DNA of 42,199 nucleotides from an uncultured Clostridium sp. (GTDB taxonomy: Bacteria; Bacillota; Clostridia; TANB77; CAG-508), in the NCBI GenBank assembly GCA_948436975.1, contig CAOJJB010000016.1, positions 1-42,199 on the forward strand, read 5' to 3'. This document shows, piece after piece, positions 7,170-15,722 of this stretch. Made by a program: the position numbers and the translations under genes. The notes under the pieces are model-generated. The model worked only from the letters and a program-made list of their open reading frames with translations. It did no database searches and was not told the DNA's origin. How positions within the stretch are numbered: position 1 is the first letter of the stretch; each line of letters begins with the position of its first letter.

Positions 7170-9311
7170 CTATATGTGTAATACTCTAGATTTTATCTCT
7201 TTAGTTTTTCCAACATTCCAAAAGTTTTCTCCTAAGTATCCACAGGTTCTTCTTGTAACATTCATTTTACTGTGATCTTTATTACCACATTGTGGACATT
7301 CCCATTCATTTTGTTCATTTATTGTTATTTCTCCATCAAATCCACAAATATGACAATAATCTGATTTGGTATTGAATTCTGCATATTGGATATTATCATA
7401 TATGAATTTAACTATTTCTTCTAATGCATCTAAATTATTTTTCATATTTGGTATTTCTACATATGAAATAGCTCCCCCTGATGATATTGGTTGATATTTG
7501 CTTTCGAATTTTAATTTTTCAAATGCATTTATTTTTTCTCTAACATCTACATGATATGAATTTGTATAATATCCTTTGTCTGTAATGTCTTCTATATCTC
7601 CAAATCTTTCTTTATCTACTCTAGCAAATCTATAGCATAAACTTTCTGCTGGTGTTCCATATAGTGCAAATCCTAATCCTGTTTCGTTTTTCCATCTATC
7701 TACTGTTTCTCTTAAATAATTCATTACTCTTAATGAAAATTCTTCTCCAACTGGATCAGTATGACTTACACCTTTCATTACTTTTGTTACTTCATATAGT
7801 CCTATATATCCTAATGATATTGTTGAGAAACAACTATTTAATAATTTATCTATTTTTTCACCTTTTTGTAATCTTGCTATTGCTCCATATTGCCAATGTA
7901 CTGGTGATGCATTTGACATTGTTCCTAATAATGCATTATGTCTGCACATTAATGCATCATAACATAGTGCTAATCTTTCATCAAATAATTTCCAAAATTT
8001 ATCTTCATCTCCATTTGCTATAATTCCTATTTGTGGTAAATTTATGCTTACTACCCCTTGATTAAATCTTGATTCAAATACATATTCACCTTTTTCATTT
8101 TTCCAAGGAGATAGAAAGCTTCTACATCCCATTGGACTAAATACATTTCCTTCATAGTTTTCTCTCATTATTTTTGCTGATATATAATCTGGATATAATC
8201 TTTTTGATGAGCATTTTACTGCCAATTTTGTTAAGTAATCATATTTTCCACCTTTTAAACAGTTATGTTCATCTAAAACATATATTAGTTTTGGAAATGC
8301 TGGTGTTATATATACTCCTTTGTCATTTTTTATTCCTTCATATCTTTGTTTTAGAATTTCTTCTATTATCATTGCATTTTCTTCTATATATTCATCATCT
8401 TTATCTAAAAACATAAATATTGTAACAAATGGGCTTTGTCCATTTGTAGTCATTAGTGTGTTTATTTGATATTGTATTGTTTGTACTCCTGCTGATAATT
8501 CTTCTGTTCTTCTTTCTATTGCATCTTCTGTTGCTTTTTCATGACATTCTTCTTTTGAATATCCTTTTTCAACATATCCTAAAAATCTCTTTTTGTATGT
8601 TTTATCATATGTTTTTCTTAAATATTTTCCTAAATGTCTAATATCTACTGATTGTCCACCATACTGACTACTTGCTACTGCTGCTATTATTTGTGTCATT
8701 ACTGTACATGCTACTTGAAAACTCTTTGGACTTTCTATCATTTTTCCGTTCATTACTGTTCCATTATCTAACATATCTCCTATATTTACTAAACAACAAT
8801 TATGCATTGGTTGTACAAAATAGTCTTTATCATGAAAATGTAATATTCCATCATTATGTGCTTTTACTATTCTGTCTGGTAACATTATTCTATCTGCTAA
8901 ATCTTTTGAACATTCACCTGCTATTAAATCTCTTTGTGTTGAAACTAATACTGCATTTTTGTTACTGTTTTCTTCCATTGTTTCTTTATTTGCATTTCTT
9001 ACTAATGTTAATATACTTTCATCAGTAGAGTTTGCTTCACGTATTAATGCATGTTTATCTCTATATAAAATATATTTTTTTGCTAATGTAAATTTCCCAA
9101 ATTCCATTAATTTACGTTCTATAATATCTTGAATTTCTTCAACTGACATTGTTGGTCTGTTTAATCCTTCTATATATTTTGTTATAAATTCTATTGATGA
9201 TCTTGAAATTTTATCTTTACCACCAACTTCTTTGTTTGCATTACTTATTGCTATAACAATTTTATCACTATTGTATTCTACTTTTCTTCCATCTCTTTTG
9301 ATTACTCTCAT
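7170..9311 (-). CDS. nrdD: Anaerobic (class III) ribonucleoside-triphosphate reductase
   Basis: The protein has 713 residues, a normal length. It reduces ribonucleoside triphosphates to deoxy forms under anoxia, using a glycyl radical made by NrdG. Residues about 1-90 are an ATP-cone (MRVIKRDGRKVEYNSDKI) for allosteric control. The C-terminus carries the zinc site (CHICGFDGE and CPQCGNKD) and the glycyl-radical motif RTCGYLG (about residue 690). The barrel motifs NCCLVNIGDML and SSGGAISYVEIPN are present. The start is preceded by GGGGGTAAAGATCA. Transcription starts at a TTGACA-17-TAAAAT promoter. I saw no convincing NrdR box near that promoter. The operon continues to nrdG and prs. Confidence 0.97.
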   Translation of the reverse strand: MRVIKRDGRKVEYNSDKIVIAISNANKEVGGKDKISRSSIEFITKYIEGLNRPTMSVEEIQDIIERKLMEFGKFTLAKKYILYRDKHALIREANSTDESILTLVRNANKETMEENSNKNAVLVSTQRDLIAGECSKDLADRIMLPDRIVKAHNDGILHFHDKDYFVQPMHNCCLVNIGDMLDNGTVMNGKMIESPKSFQVACTVMTQIIAAVASSQYGGQSVDIRHLGKYLRKTYDKTYKKRFLGYVEKGYSKEECHEKATEDAIERRTEELSAGVQTIQYQINTLMTTNGQSPFVTIFMFLDKDDEYIEENAMIIEEILKQRYEGIKNDKGVYITPAFPKLIYVLDEHNCLKGGKYDYLTKLAVKCSSKRLYPDYISAKIMRENYEGNVFSPMGCRSFLSPWKNEKGEYVFESRFNQGVVSINLPQIGIIANGDEDKFWKLFDERLALCYDALMCRHNALLGTMSNASPVHWQYGAIARLQKGEKIDKLLNSCFSTISLGYIGLYEVTKVMKGVSHTDPVGEEFSLRVMNYLRETVDRWKNETGLGFALYGTPAESLCYRFARVDKERFGDIEDITDKGYYTNSYHVDVREKINAFEKLKFESKYQPISSGGAISYVEIPNMKNNLDALEEIVKFIYDNIQYAEFNTKSDYCHICGFDGEITINEQNEWECPQCGNKDHSKMNVTRRTCGYLGENFWNVGKTKEIKSRVLHI

Positions 9312-9383
9312 TGATCTTTACCCCCATTTTAATATATTATAGAACTTCATAATTTTTTCTTTTGTAACTCAAATCTTGAAATC

Positions 9384-9412
9384 ATTTTAACATTTTAAAA
9401 AGTAATGTCAAA
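9384..9412 (-). promoter_or_regulatory. Promoter for nrdD (TTGACA-17-TAAAAT)
   Basis: On the minus strand TTGACA occupies 9407-9412 and TAAAAT 9384-9389, with a 17-bp spacer. This gives an nrdD leader of about 65 nt. Confidence 0.75.
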
Positions 9413-9715
9413 TCAATAGTTTTTATGTTTCCAAATTTATGTATTACTTGTATTTCAAGAGTTTTATCTAGTTACTTTTTTAATTATTTTTAATATTAAA
9501 TTTATGTTAAAATTCAAACACCTTTTCTCTGTAGGATTAAACGTTTTTCTATTTCAAATATATTACATTTTTTAAAGCTTTTTCCATATTTATTCATTTT
9601 TTTACTGTATTTTTATATATTTATATAAGAAAACGATAGTAATTCCTATTTTATTTTATAACTAAAATTCATGGTATACAGTATCTAAAATATAATTTAT
9701 TTATATACTAAAAAA
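9413..9715. other. AT-rich intergenic stretch upstream of the nrdD promoter
   Basis: About 300 bp between the nrdD promoter and the tandem terminators of the sortase operon. I found no ORF with a ribosome site, no NrdR-type 16-bp palindrome and no recognisable riboswitch core. A slightly less AT-biased segment near 9518-9552 (CACCTTTTCTCTGTAGG) has no partner arm that I can see. Confidence 0.5.
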
Positions 9716-9754
9716 GAACAAGGATGAAAATTATAAATATTTTCATCTTTGTTC
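9716..9754 (-). terminator. Second of two tandem terminators after the sortase operon
   Basis: GAACAAGGATGAAAAT (9716-9731) pairs with 9739-9754 (one G-U pair). On the minus strand the stem is followed by T6. It backs up the hairpin at 9775-9802. Confidence 0.85.
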
Positions 9755-9774
9755 AATATATTAAAATCATAAAA

Positions 9775-9802
9775 AACTGCATTAGTTATTACTAATACAG
9801 TT
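9775..9802 (-). terminator. First of two tandem terminators after the sortase operon
   Basis: A 12-bp stem (AACTGCATTAGT / ACTAATACAGTT, one wobble) with a 4-nt loop. On the minus strand it is followed by T6. It lies 25 bp after the sortase stop. Confidence 0.88.
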
Positions 9803-9827
9803 TCTTCTATTACTAATTTTTCTCTAT

Positions 9828-10571
9828 TTATTGCACTTCTCTTGCTTTTACTATAACTCTTTGCTTACTATCATTTGTACATGTTATTATAGTTATTTCT
9901 TTTGCTCCATTTGTTCTTTGTGTTGTACAAGATACATCATCTGGTTCTACTATATATTTATCATATATACTATAAGTTAAAGTTTCTCTTTTTAAATTTG
10001 TAATTTCTATTTTTTCTCCTATTCCTAATTCTGGCACATGACTAAAGAATTTATCACTTCTATAATTATGCCCTACTATACAGAAATTTCCTACTTCATT
10101 TGGTTCTGCTCCCCAAAATTTGCATGGTGCTATTTTTAATAACTCTTCACTAGTTTCATTTAAAATTGGATATGTACAGTTTATTGATGGTATATTAATT
10201 GTTGCTAATGCATAATACTTTGTTCCACTTGCTGTTTGTAACCATTCTATATTATCTTCTTCATTTTGTTCTTCTACTGGCTTAGAGTATACTACTTCAC
10301 ATGGATCTTCTGTATTTAATATTACTACTATTGAATTGTTTGAAAATTTAATTGTTGTATCATCTGCTACATTGTCTTCAAAGGTTAAGTTTGATAATAT
10401 TTCTTGTGATATAGCTTCATTTTTATTTTTATCATATTCTGCATATATATAATAAGAAAATAAAATACATACTAAAAAAATGGAAATAAAGAAATCTATT
10501 TTATACATTCTTTTTTTCCTTTTTAGTTCTGGTGTTATATATAATTTTTCAGAAACTAAAATTTGATTCAT
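9828..10571 (-). CDS. Sortase, class D/E-like
   Basis: The protein has 247 residues. Sortases cut LPXTG-type signals and join the protein to peptidoglycan or pilin. A single membrane segment lies at about 26-44 after a basic stretch (ELKRKKRMYK), so the N-terminus is inside and the enzyme outside. Catalytic residues are His168 (VGHNYRSDKF), Cys231 (TIITCTND) and Arg238 (SKQRVIVKA), with the WGAEPNEVGNF lead-in typical of class D/E. I chose the ATG at 10571, which has GAAAGG 9 nt upstream; an upstream in-frame GTG at 10589 has no ribosome site. It follows the 657-residue gene by 77 bp on the same transcript. The LPKTG protein at the right end of the window is a possible substrate (inference). 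Confidence 0.93.
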   Translation of the reverse strand: MNQILVSEKLYITPELKRKKRMYKIDFFISIFLVCILFSYYIYAEYDKNKNEAISQEILSNLTFEDNVADDTTIKFSNNSIVVILNTEDPCEVVYSKPVEEQNEEDNIEWLQTASGTKYYALATINIPSINCTYPILNETSEELLKIAPCKFWGAEPNEVGNFCIVGHNYRSDKFFSHVPELGIGEKIEITNLKRETLTYSIYDKYIVEPDDVSCTTQRTNGAKEITIITCTNDSKQRVIVKAREVQ

Positions 10572-10648
10572 CTTATTACCTTTCTTCACTAGTTATCAAT
10601 ATCAAAATAATTATAACATTTTGTTTATTAATAATCAAGTACCTATTT

Positions 10649-12622
10649 TTACCAAATATCACTTTCTACATTAGTTTTCTTTATGTTTTTTATCTTTCTT
10701 AATTTTTTTATAAGAGTTGTTCCTTCTTTTTTTTCTCTTGTTAAATCAAAATCTTCTATACTATTCTTTTTCTTGTTTTTATTTGTTTTAAATAATTCTT
10801 CTTCTGCTTCTTCTAACTCATATGGTATGTCCTCATCAAAAATAATTTTATTAGATTTTATTATTTCTTCCTTTTCATTTTCTTTTACTATTGAATTTGT
10901 AATTTCAGAAAAGTCTACTTCTTTATATTTTTCACCAAATATATCAAATTCGTCTAATTTTTTATTACTATATATATCAGATTCATTATCTTCAAATATG
11001 TCTATATTTTCTTCTTTTGTTTCAAATGTATCTTCTTGTGTTCCAAAAATATCAAATTCTTCTATTTCTTCATCTTCTGATATTTCTATTTTTAAATTAT
11101 TATCTTCTTCAAATATATTTGATGTTTCAATTTCGCTCACTTCTATATTATTTGATTTTTTTTCATATTCTTCATTTTCCTCATTGTGTTCATATTCTTC
11201 ATTATAGTCGTCTTCTATATCTTCTTCATATTCCTCGTTATAGTCATTCTCTTCATATTCATTACTGTAATTTTTTTCTTCATTATAATCATAAGAATTC
11301 TCTGTAAATATTTGTTCTTCTTGTTCATTAAAATTAAAGTTAATTTCAAAAGGAATTTTTGCTTTTGTTGGTTCTTTTACTTTTACAATTACTTCTGTAT
11401 TCTGATTTTCACATTCTTCTAAACTATCTTCATCTGTTTCTTTTGGTAAATCAAATTCTGCAATATCCCTACCAAATACTTCTGAAACATTTTTATAGAA
11501 AATTGTATATATACTTTTTATTCCTTCAATTCTCCAATAATTTGAATTTATTAGTGTAGCTGTATTTAAGTTTACACGATTTTTTTCTTTTTTAAATCTC
11601 TCTTCTTTATCTTGTATGTCTATTAAATAAGATTTATTATATAATTCTCTATATGCCTTTTTTGTTGCTTTATTTACTATTTCTTTTAATAATAATTCAT
11701 ATAAATTATCTATTTGTACAATATCTGCACTAAAGTTTTCACATGCTTCATTCATTAGTCTATTATGTGATTTTCTTCCATGTATAACTGTCATTCTTTC
11801 ATAATCTAAAAATTGAAATATGTATTCTTTTGCTGCTATTATGAAGTCTACTTTTGCTTTTTCGTTTCTTACATATTTTTTATGTAAGTCAATTCTCGCT
11901 ACTCCTGATTCTATATCTATAAGTAATTTCTTCATTTTTTCATATATTGCTAAATAGCTTACTACTAGTTTTTTTGATATGTCTATTGAAAAATTTGTTG
12001 CATTTGTCATTACTCCTTCGTTAAAAGGAATTTTTTCATTTTTTCCATTATTCTCTAAGTTTGTGATTATTTCTTCTGCATTATCAAAATTTGCAAATTC
12101 TCTTGCTATTACTATGTCTTCTTCAGTTATTGCTTCAAAATTCACTTGTGATTGTTCTAATATTTCATCATAATCATTTTCTGCCATTTTTTTATATCTT
12201 TTACATTTTGATAATTCCATTCTTTTTTCACTAAAGTCTACTAATGTTTCTAATAGTTCTTCTTTTTTTTCTTTCATCAACTCATTATTTTTTTCTACAT
12301 CTGCTTCTATTTTCTCAATTCCTTTTCTTGTATCTTCTAACTTTCCTTCTATATTATTAAATAGCAAATTTCTATTATATTCTAGTTTTACACTTTTTTG
12401 ATACAATTTTTCTTGTGCTGATTGTATTGCTTTTACTTTTTTTAAGCATCTATTATATTCTTGTGTTGCTACTAATTCTTTTTGATAGTTTAGTTGATAC
12501 TTGTCTAACTTCTCGACTAAATTGCAATAGTTATAAAAATTATCTTGTATATTTCCTTCTGTGTCATAACCTAATAAAGTATCAAAATATCTTTCTAATA
12601 CAATAGCACTTCTTTCATACAT
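10649..12622 (-). CDS. Coiled-coil protein with long acidic region, unknown function
   Basis: The protein has 657 residues and I do not recognise a family. Residues about 30-150 are helical coiled coil (repeated KKVKAIQSAQEKLYQKS- and EKNNELMKEKKEELLE-type heptads). Residues about 150-385 are a mixed helical region with conserved-looking aromatics (NYWRIEGIKSIYTIFYK). Residues about 390-600 are strongly acidic, low complexity and probably disordered (NEEYEEDIEDDYNEEYE). EFDIFG occurs twice and IDIFED once within this region, as if a short docking motif were repeated. The last ~25 residues are basic (KKLRKIKNIKKTN). There is no signal peptide or membrane segment, so it is presumably cytoplasmic. 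AGGAGG lies 11 nt before the ATG. It heads the transcript that also encodes the sortase. Confidence 0.8.
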   Translation of the reverse strand: MYERSAIVLERYFDTLLGYDTEGNIQDNFYNYCNLVEKLDKYQLNYQKELVATQEYNRCLKKVKAIQSAQEKLYQKSVKLEYNRNLLFNNIEGKLEDTRKGIEKIEADVEKNNELMKEKKEELLETLVDFSEKRMELSKCKRYKKMAENDYDEILEQSQVNFEAITEEDIVIAREFANFDNAEEIITNLENNGKNEKIPFNEGVMTNATNFSIDISKKLVVSYLAIYEKMKKLLIDIESGVARIDLHKKYVRNEKAKVDFIIAAKEYIFQFLDYERMTVIHGRKSHNRLMNEACENFSADIVQIDNLYELLLKEIVNKATKKAYRELYNKSYLIDIQDKEERFKKEKNRVNLNTATLINSNYWRIEGIKSIYTIFYKNVSEVFGRDIAEFDLPKETDEDSLEECENQNTEVIVKVKEPTKAKIPFEINFNFNEQEEQIFTENSYDYNEEKNYSNEYEENDYNEEYEEDIEDDYNEEYEHNEENEEYEKKSNNIEVSEIETSNIFEEDNNLKIEISEDEEIEEFDIFGTQEDTFETKEENIDIFEDNESDIYSNKKLDEFDIFGEKYKEVDFSEITNSIVKENEKEEIIKSNKIIFDEDIPYELEEAEEELFKTNKNKKKNSIEDFDLTREKKEGTTLIKKLRKIKNIKKTNVESDIW

Positions 12623-12681
12623 AATTACATTTGCCTCCTAATAATTATAATATTTTTTATAATTGACCTAATTTCGTTTTT

Positions 12682-12710
12682 ATTATATAAGACTTTATTT
12701 AAAATGTCTA
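12682..12710 (-). promoter_or_regulatory. Promoter for the coiled-coil/sortase operon (TAGACA-17-TATAAT)
   Basis: On the minus strand TAGACA (12705-12710, five of six consensus bases) and TATAAT (12682-12687) are spaced 17 bp, about 60 bp upstream of the ATG at 12622. Confidence 0.7.
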
Positions 12711-12805
12711 TACAATTTCAAATAAAAAAATAGAAATTTCGACAGATAGTATCTAAAAGTTTTTATTAATTAAAAACTATAAATTCCTTAAAATTCTTGT
12801 ATTAC

Positions 12806-12834
12806 TTCACTTATCTTGCATTATGTGCTATAAT
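12806..12834 (+). promoter_or_regulatory. Promoter for the 64-residue membrane peptide (extended -10)
   Basis: TTCACT (12806-12811), a 17-bp spacer, then TATAAT (12829-12834) with an upstream TG (TGCTATAAT). The ATG at 12823 overlaps this -10 box and so would not be in the transcript; this decides for a downstream GTG start. Confidence 0.65.
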
Positions 12835-12876
12835 ATATATATCATTAAACTTTATATATGGAAAGGGGTGGAAGGA

Positions 12877-13071
12877 GTGTTAGGACTGTTAGCAACTTTG
12901 TTTTCGCTTTTTATAAAAACAGCAATAATGTTCCTTATATCATTAATTCCTGCTGTACTTGTAATCACTATATTGAGTAAAGTTTTTGAAGTTATCAGCA
13001 AATGTGAACATAAGTTTATATTGTTCATGATTATTGCAGGCATTATATGGATTTTAGATAAAATCTTTTAA
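12877..13071 (+). CDS. Small two-helix membrane protein, 64 residues
   Basis: The start is taken as the GTG at 12877, with AAAGGGG 8 nt upstream; a GTG at 12868 is possible. The product is almost wholly hydrophobic: helix one about residues 2-33 (LLATLFSLFIKTAIMFLISL and on) and helix two about 46-60 (KFILFMIIAGIIWILDKIF). A polar turn, SKVFEVISKCEHK, lies between them. I do not recognise a family. It has its own promoter and terminator directly upstream of the murE promoter, so it is a single-gene unit. A role as a small envelope or toxin-like peptide cannot be told apart from sequence. Confidence 0.65.
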   Translation: MLGLLATLFSLFIKTAIMFLISLIPAVLVITILSKVFEVISKCEHKFILFMIIAGIIWILDKIF

Positions 13072-13082
13072 CGCTTGCACAG

Positions 13083-13125
13083 GCAATCACCATCTTAAGA
13101 CTTTCTGAGATGATGGTTGCTTTTT
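13083..13125 (+). terminator. Terminator of the small membrane protein gene
   Basis: GCAATCACCATCT (13083-13095) pairs imperfectly with AGATGATGGTTGC (13108-13120): one wobble and one mismatch. T5 follows on the plus strand. Confidence 0.75.
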
Positions 13126-13128
13126 CTC

Positions 13129-13158
13129 TTTACAAATATATAATTTTAGTTATATAAT
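13129..13158 (+). promoter_or_regulatory. Promoter for the murE-like gene (TTTACA-18-TATAAT)
   Basis: TTTACA at 13129-13134 and TATAAT at 13153-13158 with an 18-bp spacer, directly after the preceding terminator. The leader to the ATG at 13194 is about 30 nt. Confidence 0.65.
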
Positions 13159-13193
13159 TCTTTTATAATAATCTTATACATGGAGGAAACCTT

Positions 13194-14699
13194 ATGTTAC
13201 TTAACAAATTAATTTCTAAAGTCGAAATAATCAATAAAATTGGTAATTTAAATATAGATATAAATAATATTCACTCAGACTCAAGAAAAATTAAAGAAGG
13301 CGGTCTTTTTATAGCTATTAATGGCTTCTCTAAAAATGGTATTGAATTTATTCCAGATGCTATAAAAAATGGTGCTATAGCATTAATTGTAGAACCAAAT
13401 GTAAATTTAGATTCTTTAAATCTACCTGCCAATATACCTGCTATATCTGTAACCAATACAAGAACTGCTTTAGCCCAAATAGCTTGTGAATTTTATGATA
13501 ATCCATCAAAGAAATTAAAACTTATTGGTATAACTGGTACAAAAGGAAAAACAACCACTACTTTTATGGTAAAATCAATTTTAGAAACACATGGTCTAAA
13601 TGTAGGTTTAATTGGTAGTATAGCTGTTTATATTAATGGTGAAAAAATAGAAGATACTGATAGAACAACTCCTGAAAGTATAGAAATTCAAAAATATTTA
13701 GCTAAAATGGTAGAACAAAAAGTAGATGTTGCTATTATAGAAGTTTCTTCACAAGCTATGAAATTAGATAGAGTTACTGGATGTGATTTTGATATTGGAC
13801 TTTTTACAAATTTAACAGAAGACCATATAAGTCCAAAAGAACATCTTAATATGGATGATTATTTTAATTGCAAATTAGAACTTATAAAACAATCAAAATA
13901 TGGTGTAATTAATAACGATGATGAAATTGTTAGTAAAATAAAACAATTATTGCCAAATAAAAATATTAAAACTTTCTCTATAGATAACAAATCAGATTTT
14001 AAAGTAGTTCCAAGTACAGTAGTAATAACTGATTCTTATATTGACTTTTCTATTTTTTATAATGGAAAAGAAGAAAAAATTGAAGCTTCTATTCCAGGTA
14101 AATTTAGTATATATAATGCTGCTGGAGCTATTGCAGTTAGTTCATTTTTTGATGTTACTCCTAATGAAATTAGACAAGCTTTAAAGGATTTAAAAGTATT
14201 AGGTAGAAGTGAACTTGTCCCTAACAAACTTGGTCTTACTATAATGATAGATTATGCACATACTCCTTCTAGTCTAGAAAGTATCTTAAAAGCAGTTAAT
14301 ACTTATGCAAAAGGAAAAGTAATTTGTGCTTGGGGTGTTGGTGGTGATAGGGATGCTGCTAAACGTCCTATTATGGGTGAAATTTCTGGACGATTATCTG
14401 ATTTTACTGTCTTAATGTCTGATCAAGTTCGTACTGAGGATCCACTAAAAATATTAAAAGAAATAGAAGTTGGTATTATTCCAACAGGAAAACCTTATAA
14501 AATTATTGTCGATAGGACAGAAGGAATTAAGTATGCAATTTCAATAGCTAAACCAGGTGATATTATTGTTATTCCAGGTCTTGGACATGATTTATATTTG
14601 GAAAAAAATGGTGTAAAATATCCTTATGATGAAAGAAAAGTTATATCTAAATTAATTGATGATATGATTTCTTCTGGAGAAAGAAAAGCTATTATTTAA
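13194..14699 (+). CDS. murE: UDP-MurNAc-tripeptide synthetase (MurE family), atypical specificity motif
   Basis: The protein has 501 residues, the family length. MurE adds the third amino acid to UDP-MurNAc-L-Ala-D-Glu in the cytoplasm. Visible are the N-terminal substrate domain (SDSRKIKEGGLFIA), the ATP loop GITGTKGKTTTT (about 112-123), the carbamyl-Lys region (DRTTPE, EVSSQAM, FTNLTEDH) and the ligase C-domain (DYAHTPSSL, GVGGDRDAAKRPIMG). At the site that reads DNPR in meso-diaminopimelate enzymes it has SDQVRTEDP (about residues 407-415), and the usual GKGHE is GLGHD. The added residue is therefore uncertain, even though dapF lies next to it, convergent. AGGAGG precedes the ATG. It could be a second MurE paralogue rather than the housekeeping one. 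Confidence 0.9.
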   Translation: MLLNKLISKVEIINKIGNLNIDINNIHSDSRKIKEGGLFIAINGFSKNGIEFIPDAIKNGAIALIVEPNVNLDSLNLPANIPAISVTNTRTALAQIACEFYDNPSKKLKLIGITGTKGKTTTTFMVKSILETHGLNVGLIGSIAVYINGEKIEDTDRTTPESIEIQKYLAKMVEQKVDVAIIEVSSQAMKLDRVTGCDFDIGLFTNLTEDHISPKEHLNMDDYFNCKLELIKQSKYGVINNDDEIVSKIKQLLPNKNIKTFSIDNKSDFKVVPSTVVITDSYIDFSIFYNGKEEKIEASIPGKFSIYNAAGAIAVSSFFDVTPNEIRQALKDLKVLGRSELVPNKLGLTIMIDYAHTPSSLESILKAVNTYAKGKVICAWGVGGDRDAAKRPIMGEISGRLSDFTVLMSDQVRTEDPLKILKEIEVGIIPTGKPYKIIVDRTEGIKYAISIAKPGDIIVIPGLGHDLYLEKNGVKYPYDERKVISKLIDDMISSGERKAII

Positions 14700-14754
14700 A
14701 CATATATTTTTAATATCCATTTATTAAATTATCTATAATTTATATAATAAAAAC

Positions 14755-14787
14755 AATCCTATATATTAAATTTTAATATATAGGATT
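14755..14787. terminator. Bidirectional terminator between murE and dapF
   Basis: AATCCTATATATT (14755-14767) and its perfect inverse (14775-14787), with T6 on the plus strand and T5 on the minus strand. Confidence 0.88.
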
Positions 14788-14820
14788 ATTTTTTCTATAA
14801 AATTTATCTTTTTAGTAACA

Positions 14821-15642
14821 TTATATATTTATTTTTCCTTCAAAAACAAATTCTGCCCCTCCTATCAATTTTACACTTTTATCATAAATAGTTTTTAATT
14901 TCCCACCTGCTAAATCCACATTTAATACATTATTTGTGGATTTATATTTATTTGATATTACACTTGCTGCACATGTTCCTGTTCCACATGAATTCGTTTC
15001 TCCTACTCCTCTTTCCCAAATTCTTATCTTTATATTTGACTTATCTACTATTTGAACAAATTCAACATTAGTTTTATTTGGAAAATACTTGTAATCTTCT
15101 ACTGTTTCTCCATATTTCTTTATATCAATTTTTTCAACATTTTCTACAAAACATACTGCATGCGGATTACCCATAGATATTGGGTATATGGTTATTCCAT
15201 CAATATGTAAACTTCCTTTATAATTATCTCCCAAAAAACTAACTGGTATCTTTTCTAGTTCAAATATTGGTTCTCCCATATCTACTTGTATTTTTATAAC
15301 TGTATCTCCTTCTATTTCTAAATTAACATTTTTTATTCCTGATAATGTTTCTATACTAATTTCTGTTTTATTTGTTAGCTTTTTTTCATATACATATTTA
15401 GCAAAACATCTTATTCCATTTCCACACATTTCTGCTTCACTACCATCTTTGTTAAATATTCTCATTTTAAAATCTGCTATATCACTTTTTTCTACTGTTA
15501 ATAATCCATCTGCTCCAATACCATAATGTCTATCACATAAAAATTCTGTTAGTAATTTATAACTATATCCTAATTTATTTTCTAAATAATTTATTATTAT
15601 AAAATCATTCCCTGTTGCTTGCATTTTGTAAAAAGAAAACAT
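14821..15642 (-). CDS. dapF: Diaminopimelate epimerase
   Basis: The protein has 273 residues. It converts LL- to meso-diaminopimelate, the last step before lysine and the peptidoglycan precursor. The two catalytic cysteines sit in the family motifs EMCGNGIRC (Cys73) and NSCGTGTCA (Cys219). KMQATGNDFI (6-15), GIGADGLL and ISMGNPHAV also match. The start ATG at 15642 has AGAGGTGAT upstream but lies inside a hairpin (see 15638-15670). The gene follows the penicillin-binding protein by 80 bp and ends at the terminator shared with murE. Confidence 0.96.
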   Translation of the reverse strand: MFSFYKMQATGNDFIIINYLENKLGYSYKLLTEFLCDRHYGIGADGLLTVEKSDIADFKMRIFNKDGSEAEMCGNGIRCFAKYVYEKKLTNKTEISIETLSGIKNVNLEIEGDTVIKIQVDMGEPIFELEKIPVSFLGDNYKGSLHIDGITIYPISMGNPHAVCFVENVEKIDIKKYGETVEDYKYFPNKTNVEFVQIVDKSNIKIRIWERGVGETNSCGTGTCAASVISNKYKSTNNVLNVDLAGGKLKTIYDKSVKLIGGAEFVFEGKINI

Positions 15643-15670
15643 ACAATCACCTCTCGGTTAATTGTATGTT
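15638..15670 (-). promoter_or_regulatory. Hairpin burying the dapF start codon
   Basis: On the minus strand AACATACAAT (15670-15661) pairs perfectly with ATTGTATGTT (15647-15638). The ATG of dapF is inside the second arm and the ribosome site (GAGAGGTG) is in the 13-nt loop. This would slow initiation unless opened, for instance by ribosomes or a bound factor. It is a structural prediction by eye. Confidence 0.6.
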
Positions 15671-15722
15671 TCTATTTTTTATTTATTCTTTATTATAATT
15701 AAATATTTTTATTTCTAATATT

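Noticed and set aside
9312-9827. Possible NrdR boxes or a B12 riboswitch upstream of nrdD
   Set aside because: I found no pair of NrdR-like 16-bp palindromes and no B12-box-like core; reading by eye could miss degenerate sites.
12823-12876. Upstream ATG start for the small membrane protein
   Set aside because: The ATG overlaps the -10 box TATAAT, so it would not be transcribed; a GTG with a good ribosome site lies downstream.
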